Origin: CAZVFE01 sp964626405
Lineage (GTDB): Bacteria; Bacteroidota; Bacteroidia; Cytophagales; Spirosomataceae
Reading direction: 5' to 3'
Length of the DNA stretch: 44,967 nucleotides
Assembly: GCA_964626405.1 (NCBI GenBank)
Contig: CAZVFE010000007.1
Location: forward strand, 1 to 44,967
Position 1 is the stretch's first letter. Each line of letters starts with the position of its first letter. Made by a program: the position numbers and the translations under genes. The notes under the pieces are model-generated. The model searched no databases. It saw only the letters and a list, made by a program, of their open reading frames with translations, and was not told the origin of the DNA. Below are positions 7,952 to 16,507 of the stretch, piece by piece.

Positions 7952-9187
7952 TTAATATAATTGATTTCGTAATATATCTTCTAGGGTTTCCCTTTTCCGA
8001 ATCAATTTTAATTCACCTTTATCCACCAATACCTCAGCGGGAAGAAATCTTGAATTATAATGGGAGGCCATCGTAAATCCATAAGCACCAGCATTCATCA
8101 TAGCAAGGATATCTCCTTCTTTTACCTTATTTAGGGTTCTTTGATTTTGATGTCCTTTTAAATCGAATGAAAAGGTATCTGTTTCACAAATATAACCAAC
8201 AACTCTGTATTCTTCTTGTTGGGAATCATCTTCATTGGATGCATTGAATATATGGTGATAAGAGCCATACATCATTGGTCTAATTAAATGATTCAAACCA
8301 GAATTAATTCCCACAAAATTCAGAATTGGATCTTTCTTAACTACGTTTACTTGGCTCAGAAAGGTTCCTGCTTCAGAAACCAGGAATTTCCCAGGCTCAA
8401 TCCAAAGGGTTAATTCTTTTCCATATTGATTACAAAAATCCTTGAAAGCTGCAACCATGGTTTGTCCAACCTCCTGAATATTAATACCTGGATCTTCAGG
8501 GGCATAAGGAACTTTAAAACCACCTCCTAAATCAATGATTTCAAGGTTTGGAAAATCAATTGCTAAATCAAAAATAGCTTTTGCAGCTAATTTAAACGTA
8601 TTTCCATCCTTAATATCTGAACCAGTATGTTGGTGCAGACCAATTAAATTGATTGAATATTTCTGAACGATATCCTTAATTTCTTGAATTTGATGAATTG
8701 AAATTCCAAATTTTGATTCAGGATGTGCTGTCATGATTTTATGATTACCACCTCCAACAACATGGGGTTTTAATCGAATCATGCAGGGTTTAGAAGAACC
8801 ATATTTAATTCCAAATTTTTCAAGAACAGAAAGGTTATCTAAATTAACCATTGCCCCTTTATCTACGGCGAATTCGATTTCGGAAAAATCTACACCGGAG
8901 GGAGTAAAAGTTATTTGATTTGGTTGAAATCCTGCTAATAATGCCAATTCAAGTTCTTGAGGAGAAACTACGTCTATTTCTACACCTTCCGCCCTCATCA
9001 GTTTTAAAATAGATAAATTGGTATTGGCTTTACAAGCGTATTTTATCTTTAGGTTAATTCCTTGAAAGCTATTAGATAAAATAGAAATTTTTTCTCTAAT
9101 TTTGTCACCATCGTAAAGATATAAAGGTGTTCCAAATTGATTTGCAATATCGGAAAGTTTATGTCCTTGAATTGAATAATTAATCAT
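7952..9187 (-). CDS. lysA: Diaminopimelate decarboxylase
   Basis: 411 residues from ATG 9187. A TTG at 9196 is also in frame, but it would sit almost at the predicted transcription start. The enzyme decarboxylates meso-diaminopimelate to L-lysine with PLP, the last step of lysine synthesis. Signs: the PLP Lys53 in YACKAN, GLHQHTGSD (183-191), the phosphate-binding GGGF (221-224), EPGKFLV (264-270), the RPMMYGSYH substrate loop (303-311), and GYICETDTF (331-339) with the Cys334-Glu335 pair contributed across the dimer. It heads the minus-strand run through rpiB and has the best promoter in the window after the tRNA promoter. Confidence 0.94.
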   Translation of the reverse strand: MINYSIQGHKLSDIANQFGTPLYLYDGDKIREKISILSNSFQGINLKIKYACKANTNLSILKLMRAEGVEIDVVSPQELELALLAGFQPNQITFTPSGVDFSEIEFAVDKGAMVNLDNLSVLEKFGIKYGSSKPCMIRLKPHVVGGGNHKIMTAHPESKFGISIHQIQEIKDIVQKYSINLIGLHQHTGSDIKDGNTFKLAAKAIFDLAIDFPNLEIIDLGGGFKVPYAPEDPGINIQEVGQTMVAAFKDFCNQYGKELTLWIEPGKFLVSEAGTFLSQVNVVKKDPILNFVGINSGLNHLIRPMMYGSYHHIFNASNEDDSQQEEYRVVGYICETDTFSFDLKGHQNQRTLNKVKEGDILAMMNAGAYGFTMASHYNSRFLPAEVLVDKGELKLIRKRETLEDILRNQLY

Positions 9188-9203
9188 AATAAACAAATAT
9201 CAA

Positions 9204-9235
9204 CAAAGATACCATTTTTAAAATGAAAATTTCAA
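9204..9235 (-). promoter_or_regulatory. lysA promoter (Bacteroidota type)
   Basis: On the minus strand TATCTTTG (9211-9204) is an exact TAnnTTTG. TTG (9235-9233) lies 21 bases upstream, inside the opposing phosphatase gene. Transcription would start near 9197, leaving a leader of about 10 bases before ATG 9187. Confidence 0.65.
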
Positions 9236-10545
9236 AACAAAGCTTATTCCTTTTAATCCTTTTTTCAATTCAATTAATACCTTTATTTGGGCAACTAAAA
9301 TCAGGACCGATGTTGGGTTATTCGGATCTTAAAGAGGTGATGATTTGGGTTCAAACAAATGGTGCCTCTACAGTACAAATCAAATATTGGGAAAAGGGTA
9401 ATTCCAAAAATGTTCATTTTACAGAGAAAATGAGCACCTGGAAAGATGAAAATTTTACTGCTCATTTATTGGCAGATGAAGTAGAATATGGCAAGAAATA
9501 TGAATATTCTGTACTAGTAAATGGGAAAGCTCAAAATTTTGAATACCCATTAGAATTTCAAACCCAAGATTTATGGCAATATCGTAAGGATCCTCCTAAT
9601 TTTTCCTTTGCCTTCGGATCCTGTAATTATGTCAATGATGAAAAAAGTGATCGTCCGGGTAGTCCTTATGGTGCTAATTTAGATATTTTCACAACCATAG
9701 ATTCAAAGCATCCTGATTTTATGATTTGGGGAGGAGATAATTTTTATTATCGTGAGCCAGATTATACCAAAACAGGAATGTGGTACCGGAATGATGATAC
9801 CAGAAAAGTGAAACAATTAGCCCCTTTATTGGCACATACGCACCAATATGCGATTTGGGATGATCATGATTATGGTCCGAATGATGCTGATCGCTCTTGG
9901 ACATTAAAAAACCTTTCTTTGGAAGTATTTAAGCAATATTGGGCTAATCCAAATTATGTATTTGAAAATGAGGGAGTAACCGGGCATTTTTCTTGGTCTG
10001 ATGTCGATTTCTTTTTATTGGATGACCGTTGGTTTAAGGCGCCAAATGATTTGGAGGATCCAAACAAGGATTATTTTGGTGAAAAACAATTAAATTGGCT
10101 ATTAGATGCTATGACCTACAGCAAGGCTAGTTTCAAGATAATTGTGACGGGGGGACAAATACTAAATCCTGCCAAAGTATTTGAGAATATGGCAAATTAT
10201 GAGGCGGAGAGAAATAAATTATTAGCAGAAATAGAAAAGAGAAAAATTCCGGGAGTATTATTTCTGACAGGAGATAGACATGTTCATAGTTTTTGGAAAT
10301 TGAATAGAAAGGAAAATTATCCCTTGTATGAAGTAACGGCTTCTCCTCTTTCTGCAGGGGTAGCAAAGCCTCATAAATTAGATAATAATGAGGTTTTAGT
10401 ACCTGGAACATTGATAAGTAAAAATGGTTTTGCGTATATTCAGGTTAGCGGGCCGAAAGATGATAGGGTGATGAATATTCAATTAATCGGTACGCAAGGG
10501 GAATTATTATGGGAACAAAAATTAAATGCTAAAGATTTAAAATAA
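9223..10545 (+). CDS. Exported PhoD-like alkaline phosphatase or phosphodiesterase
   Basis: 440 residues with an N-terminal signal peptide (about 1-24, cut after LFGQ). Residues 25-115 form a fibronectin-like N-domain typical of PhoD. The metallophosphoesterase core follows: FGSC (131-134), WGGDNFYY (169-176), IWDDHDYGPNDADRSW (211-226), LLDDRWF (265-271) and LTGDRHVHSF (348-357), all metal or phosphate ligands of the PhoD family. PhoD enzymes cleave phosphomonoesters or diesters outside the cytoplasm; the substrate here is unknown. The ATG is only 35 bases from the divergent lysA ATG. The next gene, osmC, starts directly after its stop, so the two are one transcript. Confidence 0.9.
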   Translation: MKISKQSLFLLILFSIQLIPLFGQLKSGPMLGYSDLKEVMIWVQTNGASTVQIKYWEKGNSKNVHFTEKMSTWKDENFTAHLLADEVEYGKKYEYSVLVNGKAQNFEYPLEFQTQDLWQYRKDPPNFSFAFGSCNYVNDEKSDRPGSPYGANLDIFTTIDSKHPDFMIWGGDNFYYREPDYTKTGMWYRNDDTRKVKQLAPLLAHTHQYAIWDDHDYGPNDADRSWTLKNLSLEVFKQYWANPNYVFENEGVTGHFSWSDVDFFLLDDRWFKAPNDLEDPNKDYFGEKQLNWLLDAMTYSKASFKIIVTGGQILNPAKVFENMANYEAERNKLLAEIEKRKIPGVLFLTGDRHVHSFWKLNRKENYPLYEVTASPLSAGVAKPHKLDNNEVLVPGTLISKNGFAYIQVSGPKDDRVMNIQLIGTQGELLWEQKLNAKDLK

Positions 10546-10977
10546 ATGGAAATATTATTAACAAGAAAGGATGATGCCTTTCATTTTGAAGGAATAGGAA
10601 GTACAGGAATACCCATTAATATTGATGCAGGTGAAAACATTGGTGGACATAATTTAGGGGCAAGGCCAATGGAATTATTATTGATGGGGCTAGGAGGTTG
10701 TACCGGTATTGATGTTGTTTTAGTTTTAAAAAAACAAAAACAAACGATTCATAATTTTCAAATTAGAGTAAGTGGAGAAAGAGAGACAATTGAGGGTACT
10801 ATGAAAACTCCTTTTAAAACAATCAATGTTCAATTTGAAATTGAAGGAGAGGTGGATCCAAATAAAGCCTTAAGAGCTATTACAATGTCTATGGAAAAAT
10901 ATTGCTCCGCAACAGCCCAATTAGAGGCTTCTGCTCAAATAAGTCATTCACTCCTAATAAATGGTGAGAAGATTTAA
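10546..10977 (+). CDS. OsmC family peroxiredoxin-like protein
   Basis: 143 residues. OsmC/Ohr proteins reduce peroxides with two Cys; both are present, Cys52 in MGLGGCTGIDV and Cys120 in EKYCSATAQL. The N-terminal strands and the NLGARPMELLLMGL helix also fit. The spacing and the KYCSATAQL motif place it in the broad OsmC branch rather than the organic-hydroperoxide Ohr branch. Its ATG follows the phosphatase stop with no gap. Its own stop abuts the thyA stop on the other strand (TAATTA, 10975-10980), with no room for a hairpin terminator. Confidence 0.92.
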   Translation: MEILLTRKDDAFHFEGIGSTGIPINIDAGENIGGHNLGARPMELLLMGLGGCTGIDVVLVLKKQKQTIHNFQIRVSGERETIEGTMKTPFKTINVQFEIEGEVDPNKALRAITMSMEKYCSATAQLEASAQISHSLLINGEKI

Positions 10978-11772
10978 TTAAACTGCCACAGGGGCTTTAA
11001 TTCCAGGATGAGGATCATATCCTTCTAAAGTAAAATCTTCGTATTTAAATTCAAAGATATCTTTTATAGCAGGATTGATTTTCATGGTTGGAAGTGGTCG
11101 AGGTTCTCTACTAAGCTGTAGATGAACCTGATCATAATGATTCGAATAAATATGCGTATCGCCTCCGGTCCAAATAAATTCACCTAGGTCTAATTCACAA
11201 ACCTGCGCAATCATCATTGTCAATAAGGCATAAGAAGCAATATTAAAAGGAACGCCAAGGAAGACGTCTGCACTTCTTTGATACAATTGGCAGGATAGTT
11301 TGCCATTGGCCACATAAAATTGAAAAAAGGCATGACAAGGCATCAATGCCATTTGGGGAAGATCTCCTACATTCCAAGCTGAAACGATAATTCTTCTTGA
11401 ATCTGGATTATTTTTTAGTTGATCAATTACTTGTTGAATTTGGTCTATTTTCAAGCCATTGGCATCTTCCCAGAATCTCCATTGCTTACCATAGACTGGA
11501 CCTAAATCTCCGTTTTTATCCGCCCATTCATCCCAAATACTTACACCATTATCTTTTAGGTATTTGATATTTGTTTCGCCTTTTAAAAACCAGAGTAATT
11601 CATGAATTATTGACCGGGTATGTACTTTTTTAGTAGTAACAAGCGGAAAACCTTCCTTTAAATCAAATCTCATTTGGTAGCCGAAAACTGAACGCGTGCC
11701 CGTTCCGGTTCTATCTGATTTTTCAACACCTTTATCTAAAATATGTTGGAGAAGATCTAAATAAGCTTTCAT
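10978..11772 (-). CDS. thyA: Thymidylate synthase (ThyA type)
   Basis: 264 residues, the same length as the E. coli enzyme. It methylates dUMP to dTMP using methylene-tetrahydrofolate. All core motifs are present: SDRTGTGTRSVFG (19-31), HELLWFLKGETN (57-68), GPVYGKQWR (91-99), SRRIIVSAWNVGDL (125-138), the catalytic Cys146 in MPCHAFFQFYV, the QRSADVFLGVPFNIASYALL dUMP site, and the C-terminus ending in APVAV. It follows the smaller parvulin protein by 34 bases and may share its transcript. No dihydrofolate reductase gene is next to it. Confidence 0.97.
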   Translation of the reverse strand: MKAYLDLLQHILDKGVEKSDRTGTGTRSVFGYQMRFDLKEGFPLVTTKKVHTRSIIHELLWFLKGETNIKYLKDNGVSIWDEWADKNGDLGPVYGKQWRFWEDANGLKIDQIQQVIDQLKNNPDSRRIIVSAWNVGDLPQMALMPCHAFFQFYVANGKLSCQLYQRSADVFLGVPFNIASYALLTMMIAQVCELDLGEFIWTGGDTHIYSNHYDQVHLQLSREPRPLPTMKINPAIKDIFEFKYEDFTLEGYDPHPGIKAPVAV

Positions 11773-11806
11773 AAATTAAAAATATTAAAAACGGTCAAAT
11801 TAACGA

Positions 11807-13141
11807 TTATAAATCAAGTTTACATTCTTGAAATTCCTCATCTACCCAAATAAAAACATCATCTTTTGCATCAACGAACCATTTATCCATTGCAATTGAT
11901 TGTTTTCTTTGTTTGGCAATATCTGCTAATTTTTCATAGTCCATTTCAAAATCAGCAAAATGAGGTGGATATTTTTCTTTTAAGAACAGGATTCTTGCCC
12001 CAGTCTTTCCATCAGCAGTACGAAAATTCATTGGTTCAGAAATTTGTCCAACCTTCATGGTATCTAAAGCTAAATATAGAGCAGGATCCATTGTTTTATC
12101 AAAATCCAATCTATTAGAAAAATCAGCTGAATTACGTAAAAAACCTCCATTATCCTGAGTATCTTTATCCTCAGATAATTCTTTTGCCTTTTGTTCAAAG
12201 GTAACAGTATCTTTTTCTATTAAGGTACGAATACTATCTAAATAATTTTTAGCAGGAGTTAAATCCAATTTTTGATACTCTGGACGGATTAAAATATGGG
12301 AAGCACGATATTCTTGTCCACGTATTGCCTCCAATTTAATTAAATGGTATCCAAATTCTGATTCCACTACTCCGGACATTTCACCTGGTTTTAATTTTAA
12401 TGCTGCCGCCTCAAAAGGTGCTACCATTTGTCCACGCTTTGAAAACCCTAAGTCTCCTCCCCTTTTTCCTGAACCAATATCCTCGGAATAAATTCGAGCA
12501 AAATCCTCAAACTTTTCACCATTTCCTACCCTACGTTTAATATCTAAAAGGCGATCTTCAATAACTCTTTTCTGTTCTGGGGTTGGACGCGCCAAACGGA
12601 CAATCTGAGCAACTTCAACTTGGGCAGGAAGATAAGGTAAAGAATCCTTCGGAATTTCATCGTAAAATTCTTTTACCTCAGAAGGGGTAATTTTTACCTT
12701 ACTTGCAATTTCTCCTTGCATTTTATTGTAAGTCATTTGTTCTTTTAAATTAGAACGAATATCATCCTTAATAGCCGAAATAGATTTTCCAAATGCATTT
12801 ACAATATTATTAGAACTGCCATATTGAGACTCCATTTGTGCCATTCTAGAATCTAATTCAGATTCAACCAATAAATCCTCTACAATTACAGAATCAATTT
12901 CTGCTTTAGCAAGCATCATTTTATTCACGATAAGGCCTTCTAATAACTGACATCTACTAGGAGGTGGGCCTTGTTTAGAAGAAAGATACTGAAAATATTG
13001 GGCATTCAATTCTGATTCTAAAATATAATAATTATCTACCTTAGAAACGATTTTATCCAGTAATTCTGGTTGACCTAATTGAGCTTTAGTGGTGAATATA
13101 GTACCTAGTAAAACTATTAAAAATAAGCTTAATTTCTTCAT
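11807..13141 (-). CDS. SurA-like periplasmic peptidylprolyl isomerase with two parvulin domains
   Basis: 444 residues with a signal peptide (1-20, cut before QLGQP). An N-terminal SurA-like chaperone region (about 25-165) is followed by parvulin domain 1 (172-272, with GGDLGFSKRGQMVAPFE and FGYHLIKLE) and a second parvulin-like domain (278-385, starting RASHILIRPEYQ). SurA proteins escort outer-membrane proteins through the periplasm. This one starts 7 bases after the larger parvulin gene upstream, so they form an operon and probably act on the same clients. Domain 2 lacks some of the usual end motif (FGYH), so its isomerase activity is less certain. Confidence 0.88.
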   Translation of the reverse strand: MKKLSLFLIVLLGTIFTTKAQLGQPELLDKIVSKVDNYYILESELNAQYFQYLSSKQGPPPSRCQLLEGLIVNKMMLAKAEIDSVIVEDLLVESELDSRMAQMESQYGSSNNIVNAFGKSISAIKDDIRSNLKEQMTYNKMQGEIASKVKITPSEVKEFYDEIPKDSLPYLPAQVEVAQIVRLARPTPEQKRVIEDRLLDIKRRVGNGEKFEDFARIYSEDIGSGKRGGDLGFSKRGQMVAPFEAAALKLKPGEMSGVVESEFGYHLIKLEAIRGQEYRASHILIRPEYQKLDLTPAKNYLDSIRTLIEKDTVTFEQKAKELSEDKDTQDNGGFLRNSADFSNRLDFDKTMDPALYLALDTMKVGQISEPMNFRTADGKTGARILFLKEKYPPHFADFEMDYEKLADIAKQRKQSIAMDKWFVDAKDDVFIWVDEEFQECKLDL

Positions 13142-13148
13142 TTTCTAT

Positions 13149-15386
13149 TTATTTCAATAAACTTTTTAGTTTATCAATTTCATAATTTACTGTATATTTT
13201 TCTTTACAATGCTTTAGCCAGTCTGAGGCAAATTTATCTTGCAAAACTTTGATTATTTCCACTTTGGCTTCTTCAACATCCATCAATCTTTCTTCTTCAA
13301 TCTTTTCCAAATTTAAAAAATAAAAACGGTTATTCGACTCGAAGTTGGTTATTCCTTTAAGAATTTTAACATTTTCTAACTCAGGAAATTCAGAAAAATA
13401 CAAATCACCCTCATTATAAATAACTGAATTTGGTTTGATATAATTATACCTTAACAATAAATCTTCATTGGAAGACGTATAGAATTTAAATGAAATACGA
13501 GAATTCCGATTAGCATTTGTTTTAGAAATTGGATCTAATGAACCCATATCTTTTTCGATAATACGTGTTATTTCAATCGATTGTTCCCCAAGTAATTCCA
13601 CCAATTTATTCATTCTGTTAAAAGAAATATCTTCTGGTTCAGAATTATCTCTGTAGGAAATTATTTCTAAAACATTATCTGGATTGGAAAGCATATAATT
13701 CGTTAATTCATCGAATAATATCTTTCCATTTTCATTCCATTGTATGGAATTTAAATCATATACAATATCTGGGAAATGCTTATTGGATGGATAAGGGGAT
13801 TTTGAAAGTTCTTCTACTACCTCCTTAAGGGTATTTTCATTGTCGGAACTAATTAGTTTTCCTACAAAATGCTTGTTTAAAATAAATTTATCTGAATTTT
13901 CATTAAAATAGGTGAGAATATTCGATTCATCCAAAGAAGGAGCAAAAACAAGGGAATCTGTCATCTTACTTAATAAACTCGCCTCATAAAACTCTTTTAA
14001 AGAAGCCTTAAATTCAGGATTAATTTCTTCCAAATCTTTTTCAACTTGTTGTAAAATGGAAGAATTCAAAAATAAATCAAACCAAGCATCAAGCATTAAA
14101 TGAGGCACACTACCCTCCCTTTGGTATCTAATCTTCTGTTGGCCAATGATAAAGTCGTAAAAACTTTTTATTTTCCTTGTTTGATTATTAAAAACTATTA
14201 AAGGTTCTTGGAGAAATAATTCATTCCCCATTCTATCGGAATTATAGCGTTCAAAAGCGATTCTCTTATTATTTTCATGAATTTTTAATCCATATAGTTC
14301 GGCATTTTTCTTAATAAAAGATTCTTTAATTTGGTTAAATCGCGAATCATCTGAAAGAATTTTTCTTTTTATAAATTCCTCTAATTCCTCAAAAGGAAGA
14401 AGAGGTTTTTTATCTATCAATTTAAAAATATGCCAGCCGAGATTTGTTCTAATTGGAGCGGTAACCTCACCCGTATCTTTTAAGGTAAATAATTTTTCTT
14501 GAAGAAATTCGTCTAAATCTGAGGTAAAATACCATTTGCGTATTTCCCCACCCCTACCACGAGAATAAGGGTCTTCCGAAAAATTCTTACAAACTGATTC
14601 AAAGGTCTCTCCCTTTAAAAGGTATTGATTAATTTGGTCAATTTTATTTTTGGCCTCTTTATTTGCAGTTTCCTCTGCATCAGAACCTATTGAAACCAAA
14701 ATATGGGCTAAGCGAATTTTTCCAGAATTTGGCCTGATTGAATTCAATTTTATGATATGATAACCCGCTTGCGTTCTGAATGGCGAAGAATATTGACCTT
14801 CTTGAAGAGAATACATCTGATCTTCAAAGGAAAATTCTGTCTGCAAGGCAGTTAGATATCCTAAATTCCCTCTTTTCGATGCAGTCAATTCATCTTCAGA
14901 ATATTTTAAGGCAATATCTTCAAAACCGGAGCCATCAATTAAATATTGATAAATTTTTCGAATTTTGTTATTGGCTAATAGGGTATCTCCGGAACTTGGA
15001 TTTTTCGGAAGTTTAACTAAAATATGAGAAACATTTAATTCAGATTTCATTCTATCATAGGCTTGACGAACCATGAAATCTAATTTTTCATTATCTAATA
15101 AATACGGATCCGCTAATTCTTTTCTAAAGGAATTGAATTCCTCTTGAAATTCAGGGTCTTCGGAAATACTTGAATTCAGAGCATCCACTAATTTTAGTTT
15201 TTCATTAATGAAATCCTCGATTATTTGTTCTTTTTTATCTGAAATGCTTGAATCTACCTCGAATAAATTCCTGTAATTATTAATTAATTCTTGATTATTG
15301 AATGGCCTTCCATCAATAACAATATCTTGGCCCATCAAGGAAAAACTAAAAACTCCAAGAACGAAAAAATTAATAAAAAATCTCAA
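13149..15386 (-). CDS. Large periplasmic parvulin-type peptidylprolyl isomerase, TTG start
   Basis: 745 residues. The start is TTG at 15386: a TAG lies two codons upstream in frame, and the next Met (residue 18) would remove the signal peptide (about 1-19, ending LMGQD). Parvulin domain 1 spans 118-217 (VSHILVKLP, GNLGY, AGYHIIKL). Domain 2 spans 226-327 (LAHILVSIG, GRGGEIRKW, LGWHIFKL). From 330 to 745 I see only alpha-helical, charged sequence with no domain I can name. It is the first gene of a pair with the SurA-like protein and is probably an outer-membrane protein chaperone. Confidence 0.85.
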   Translation of the reverse strand: MRFFINFFVLGVFSFSLMGQDIVIDGRPFNNQELINNYRNLFEVDSSISDKKEQIIEDFINEKLKLVDALNSSISEDPEFQEEFNSFRKELADPYLLDNEKLDFMVRQAYDRMKSELNVSHILVKLPKNPSSGDTLLANNKIRKIYQYLIDGSGFEDIALKYSEDELTASKRGNLGYLTALQTEFSFEDQMYSLQEGQYSSPFRTQAGYHIIKLNSIRPNSGKIRLAHILVSIGSDAEETANKEAKNKIDQINQYLLKGETFESVCKNFSEDPYSRGRGGEIRKWYFTSDLDEFLQEKLFTLKDTGEVTAPIRTNLGWHIFKLIDKKPLLPFEELEEFIKRKILSDDSRFNQIKESFIKKNAELYGLKIHENNKRIAFERYNSDRMGNELFLQEPLIVFNNQTRKIKSFYDFIIGQQKIRYQREGSVPHLMLDAWFDLFLNSSILQQVEKDLEEINPEFKASLKEFYEASLLSKMTDSLVFAPSLDESNILTYFNENSDKFILNKHFVGKLISSDNENTLKEVVEELSKSPYPSNKHFPDIVYDLNSIQWNENGKILFDELTNYMLSNPDNVLEIISYRDNSEPEDISFNRMNKLVELLGEQSIEITRIIEKDMGSLDPISKTNANRNSRISFKFYTSSNEDLLLRYNYIKPNSVIYNEGDLYFSEFPELENVKILKGITNFESNNRFYFLNLEKIEEERLMDVEEAKVEIIKVLQDKFASDWLKHCKEKYTVNYEIDKLKSLLK

Positions 15387-15410
15387 ACCCTATTTTATGA
15401 ATTAAAGTGT

Positions 15411-15418
15411 CAAAAATA
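15411..15418 (-). promoter_or_regulatory. -7 element for the parvulin operon
   Basis: The minus strand reads TATTTTTG, an exact TAnnTTTG, 24 bases before the TTG start codon. No TTG lies at the ideal 19-21 bases upstream; the nearest is 17 bases away, so this is a partial promoter match. Confidence 0.45.
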
Positions 15419-15439
15419 CAAAAAAATATCCCAATCAAC

Positions 15440-16486
15440 CTAATAAATTGCAGGTTCTTGCTGTGATAAACAATGAAACGAACCTTGACCCCAAATTATT
15501 TTTTCTGCGGAAAGTGGAATGATCTTTTTTCCCTTAAAAAGGTCTTCCAAAAGATAAACAGCTTGGTTGTCTTGATCGCAATTAAAGATGGGTAAAATGA
15601 CCCCTTCATTACAGATATAAAAATTAGCGTAGGAACCTGGCGCCCTAAAATCATCAATCACCACTGGAGAGGGCATTTGAATAGGGTAAATATTTAAGGA
15701 ATCTCCATTAATTAAGTGCATTTTTTTCAACATTTCAAGGTTTTCTTGAAGAACGGCATGGTTATCATCCAATCGGTCTTTTTCAACCATGGTTATAACC
15801 GTATTTTCATTCACAAACCTGACTGTATCATCGATATGGCCATCTGTATCATCCCCTACAATCCCATCATTTACCCATAAAATTTGTTCTGCCCCGTAGT
15901 ATTTTTTTAAATATTCTTCGATTTGAGATTGATTTAAATGAGGGTTTCTATTGGGATTCAATAAACATGATTTGGAAGTTAAAATTGAACCCTTCCCATT
16001 AAATTCTACTGAGCCACCTTCCATGACAATTCCCGGAGAAATTAATTCTAATTTGAGGTATTCTGCAATTGAGCTTGGGATTTCATTATCATTATGAAAT
16101 GGAGGATATTTTCCTCCCCAAGCATTATATTCCCAGTTTAGGACTTTCTTTTTATTTCGATCTTTATTAATTATAAAAGCAGGCCCATGATCTCTACACC
16201 ATGCATCATTTGTAGGATGTATATGGAATTCAATTTGATTTTTTTCAATAGAATAAAGTTCCATATTTTCCAATATGAAAGGAATTAATTCAGTCCTATC
16301 AATATTCAAACAGACTTTTTCTCCTTTGGAAATAGCTTTAATAAAGGCAAAATACTCAGGGTACATTTCTTTTAACTTTCCACCTTGCCAAGAATGATCA
16401 TTATGAGGAAAGGTTAACCAAGTTGCACGATGATTTTCCCATTCAGCAGGGAAAAAGAAATCAGTTTGGAGTTCAGAATGCGACAT
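15440..16486 (-). CDS. aguA: Agmatine deiminase
   Basis: 348 residues. It converts agmatine to N-carbamoylputrescine and ammonia, in the penten/PAD fold. Key motifs: EWENHRATWLTFPHND (15-30), TNDAWCRDHGP (92-102), MEGGSVEFNGKG (155-166), GDDTDGHIDDTVRF (211-224) with the catalytic His217 region, APGSYANFY, and the nucleophile Cys339 in GSFHCLSQQEPA. The more common form of the last motif is GGGNIHCITQQ; the GQGS variant keeps the Cys and the Gln pair. It is the last gene of a minus-strand run with nadE 21 bases upstream. The next enzyme of the pathway, AguB, is encoded at 40422. Confidence 0.93.
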   Translation of the reverse strand: MSHSELQTDFFFPAEWENHRATWLTFPHNDHSWQGGKLKEMYPEYFAFIKAISKGEKVCLNIDRTELIPFILENMELYSIEKNQIEFHIHPTNDAWCRDHGPAFIINKDRNKKKVLNWEYNAWGGKYPPFHNDNEIPSSIAEYLKLELISPGIVMEGGSVEFNGKGSILTSKSCLLNPNRNPHLNQSQIEEYLKKYYGAEQILWVNDGIVGDDTDGHIDDTVRFVNENTVITMVEKDRLDDNHAVLQENLEMLKKMHLINGDSLNIYPIQMPSPVVIDDFRAPGSYANFYICNEGVILPIFNCDQDNQAVYLLEDLFKGKKIIPLSAEKIIWGQGSFHCLSQQEPAIY

Positions 16487-16507
16487 AAAAAATTTATACT
16501 TTCGTAA

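Noticed and set aside
9188..9222. Possible lysine riboswitch before lysA
   Set aside because: The gap is 35 bases, far too short for the lysine aptamer.
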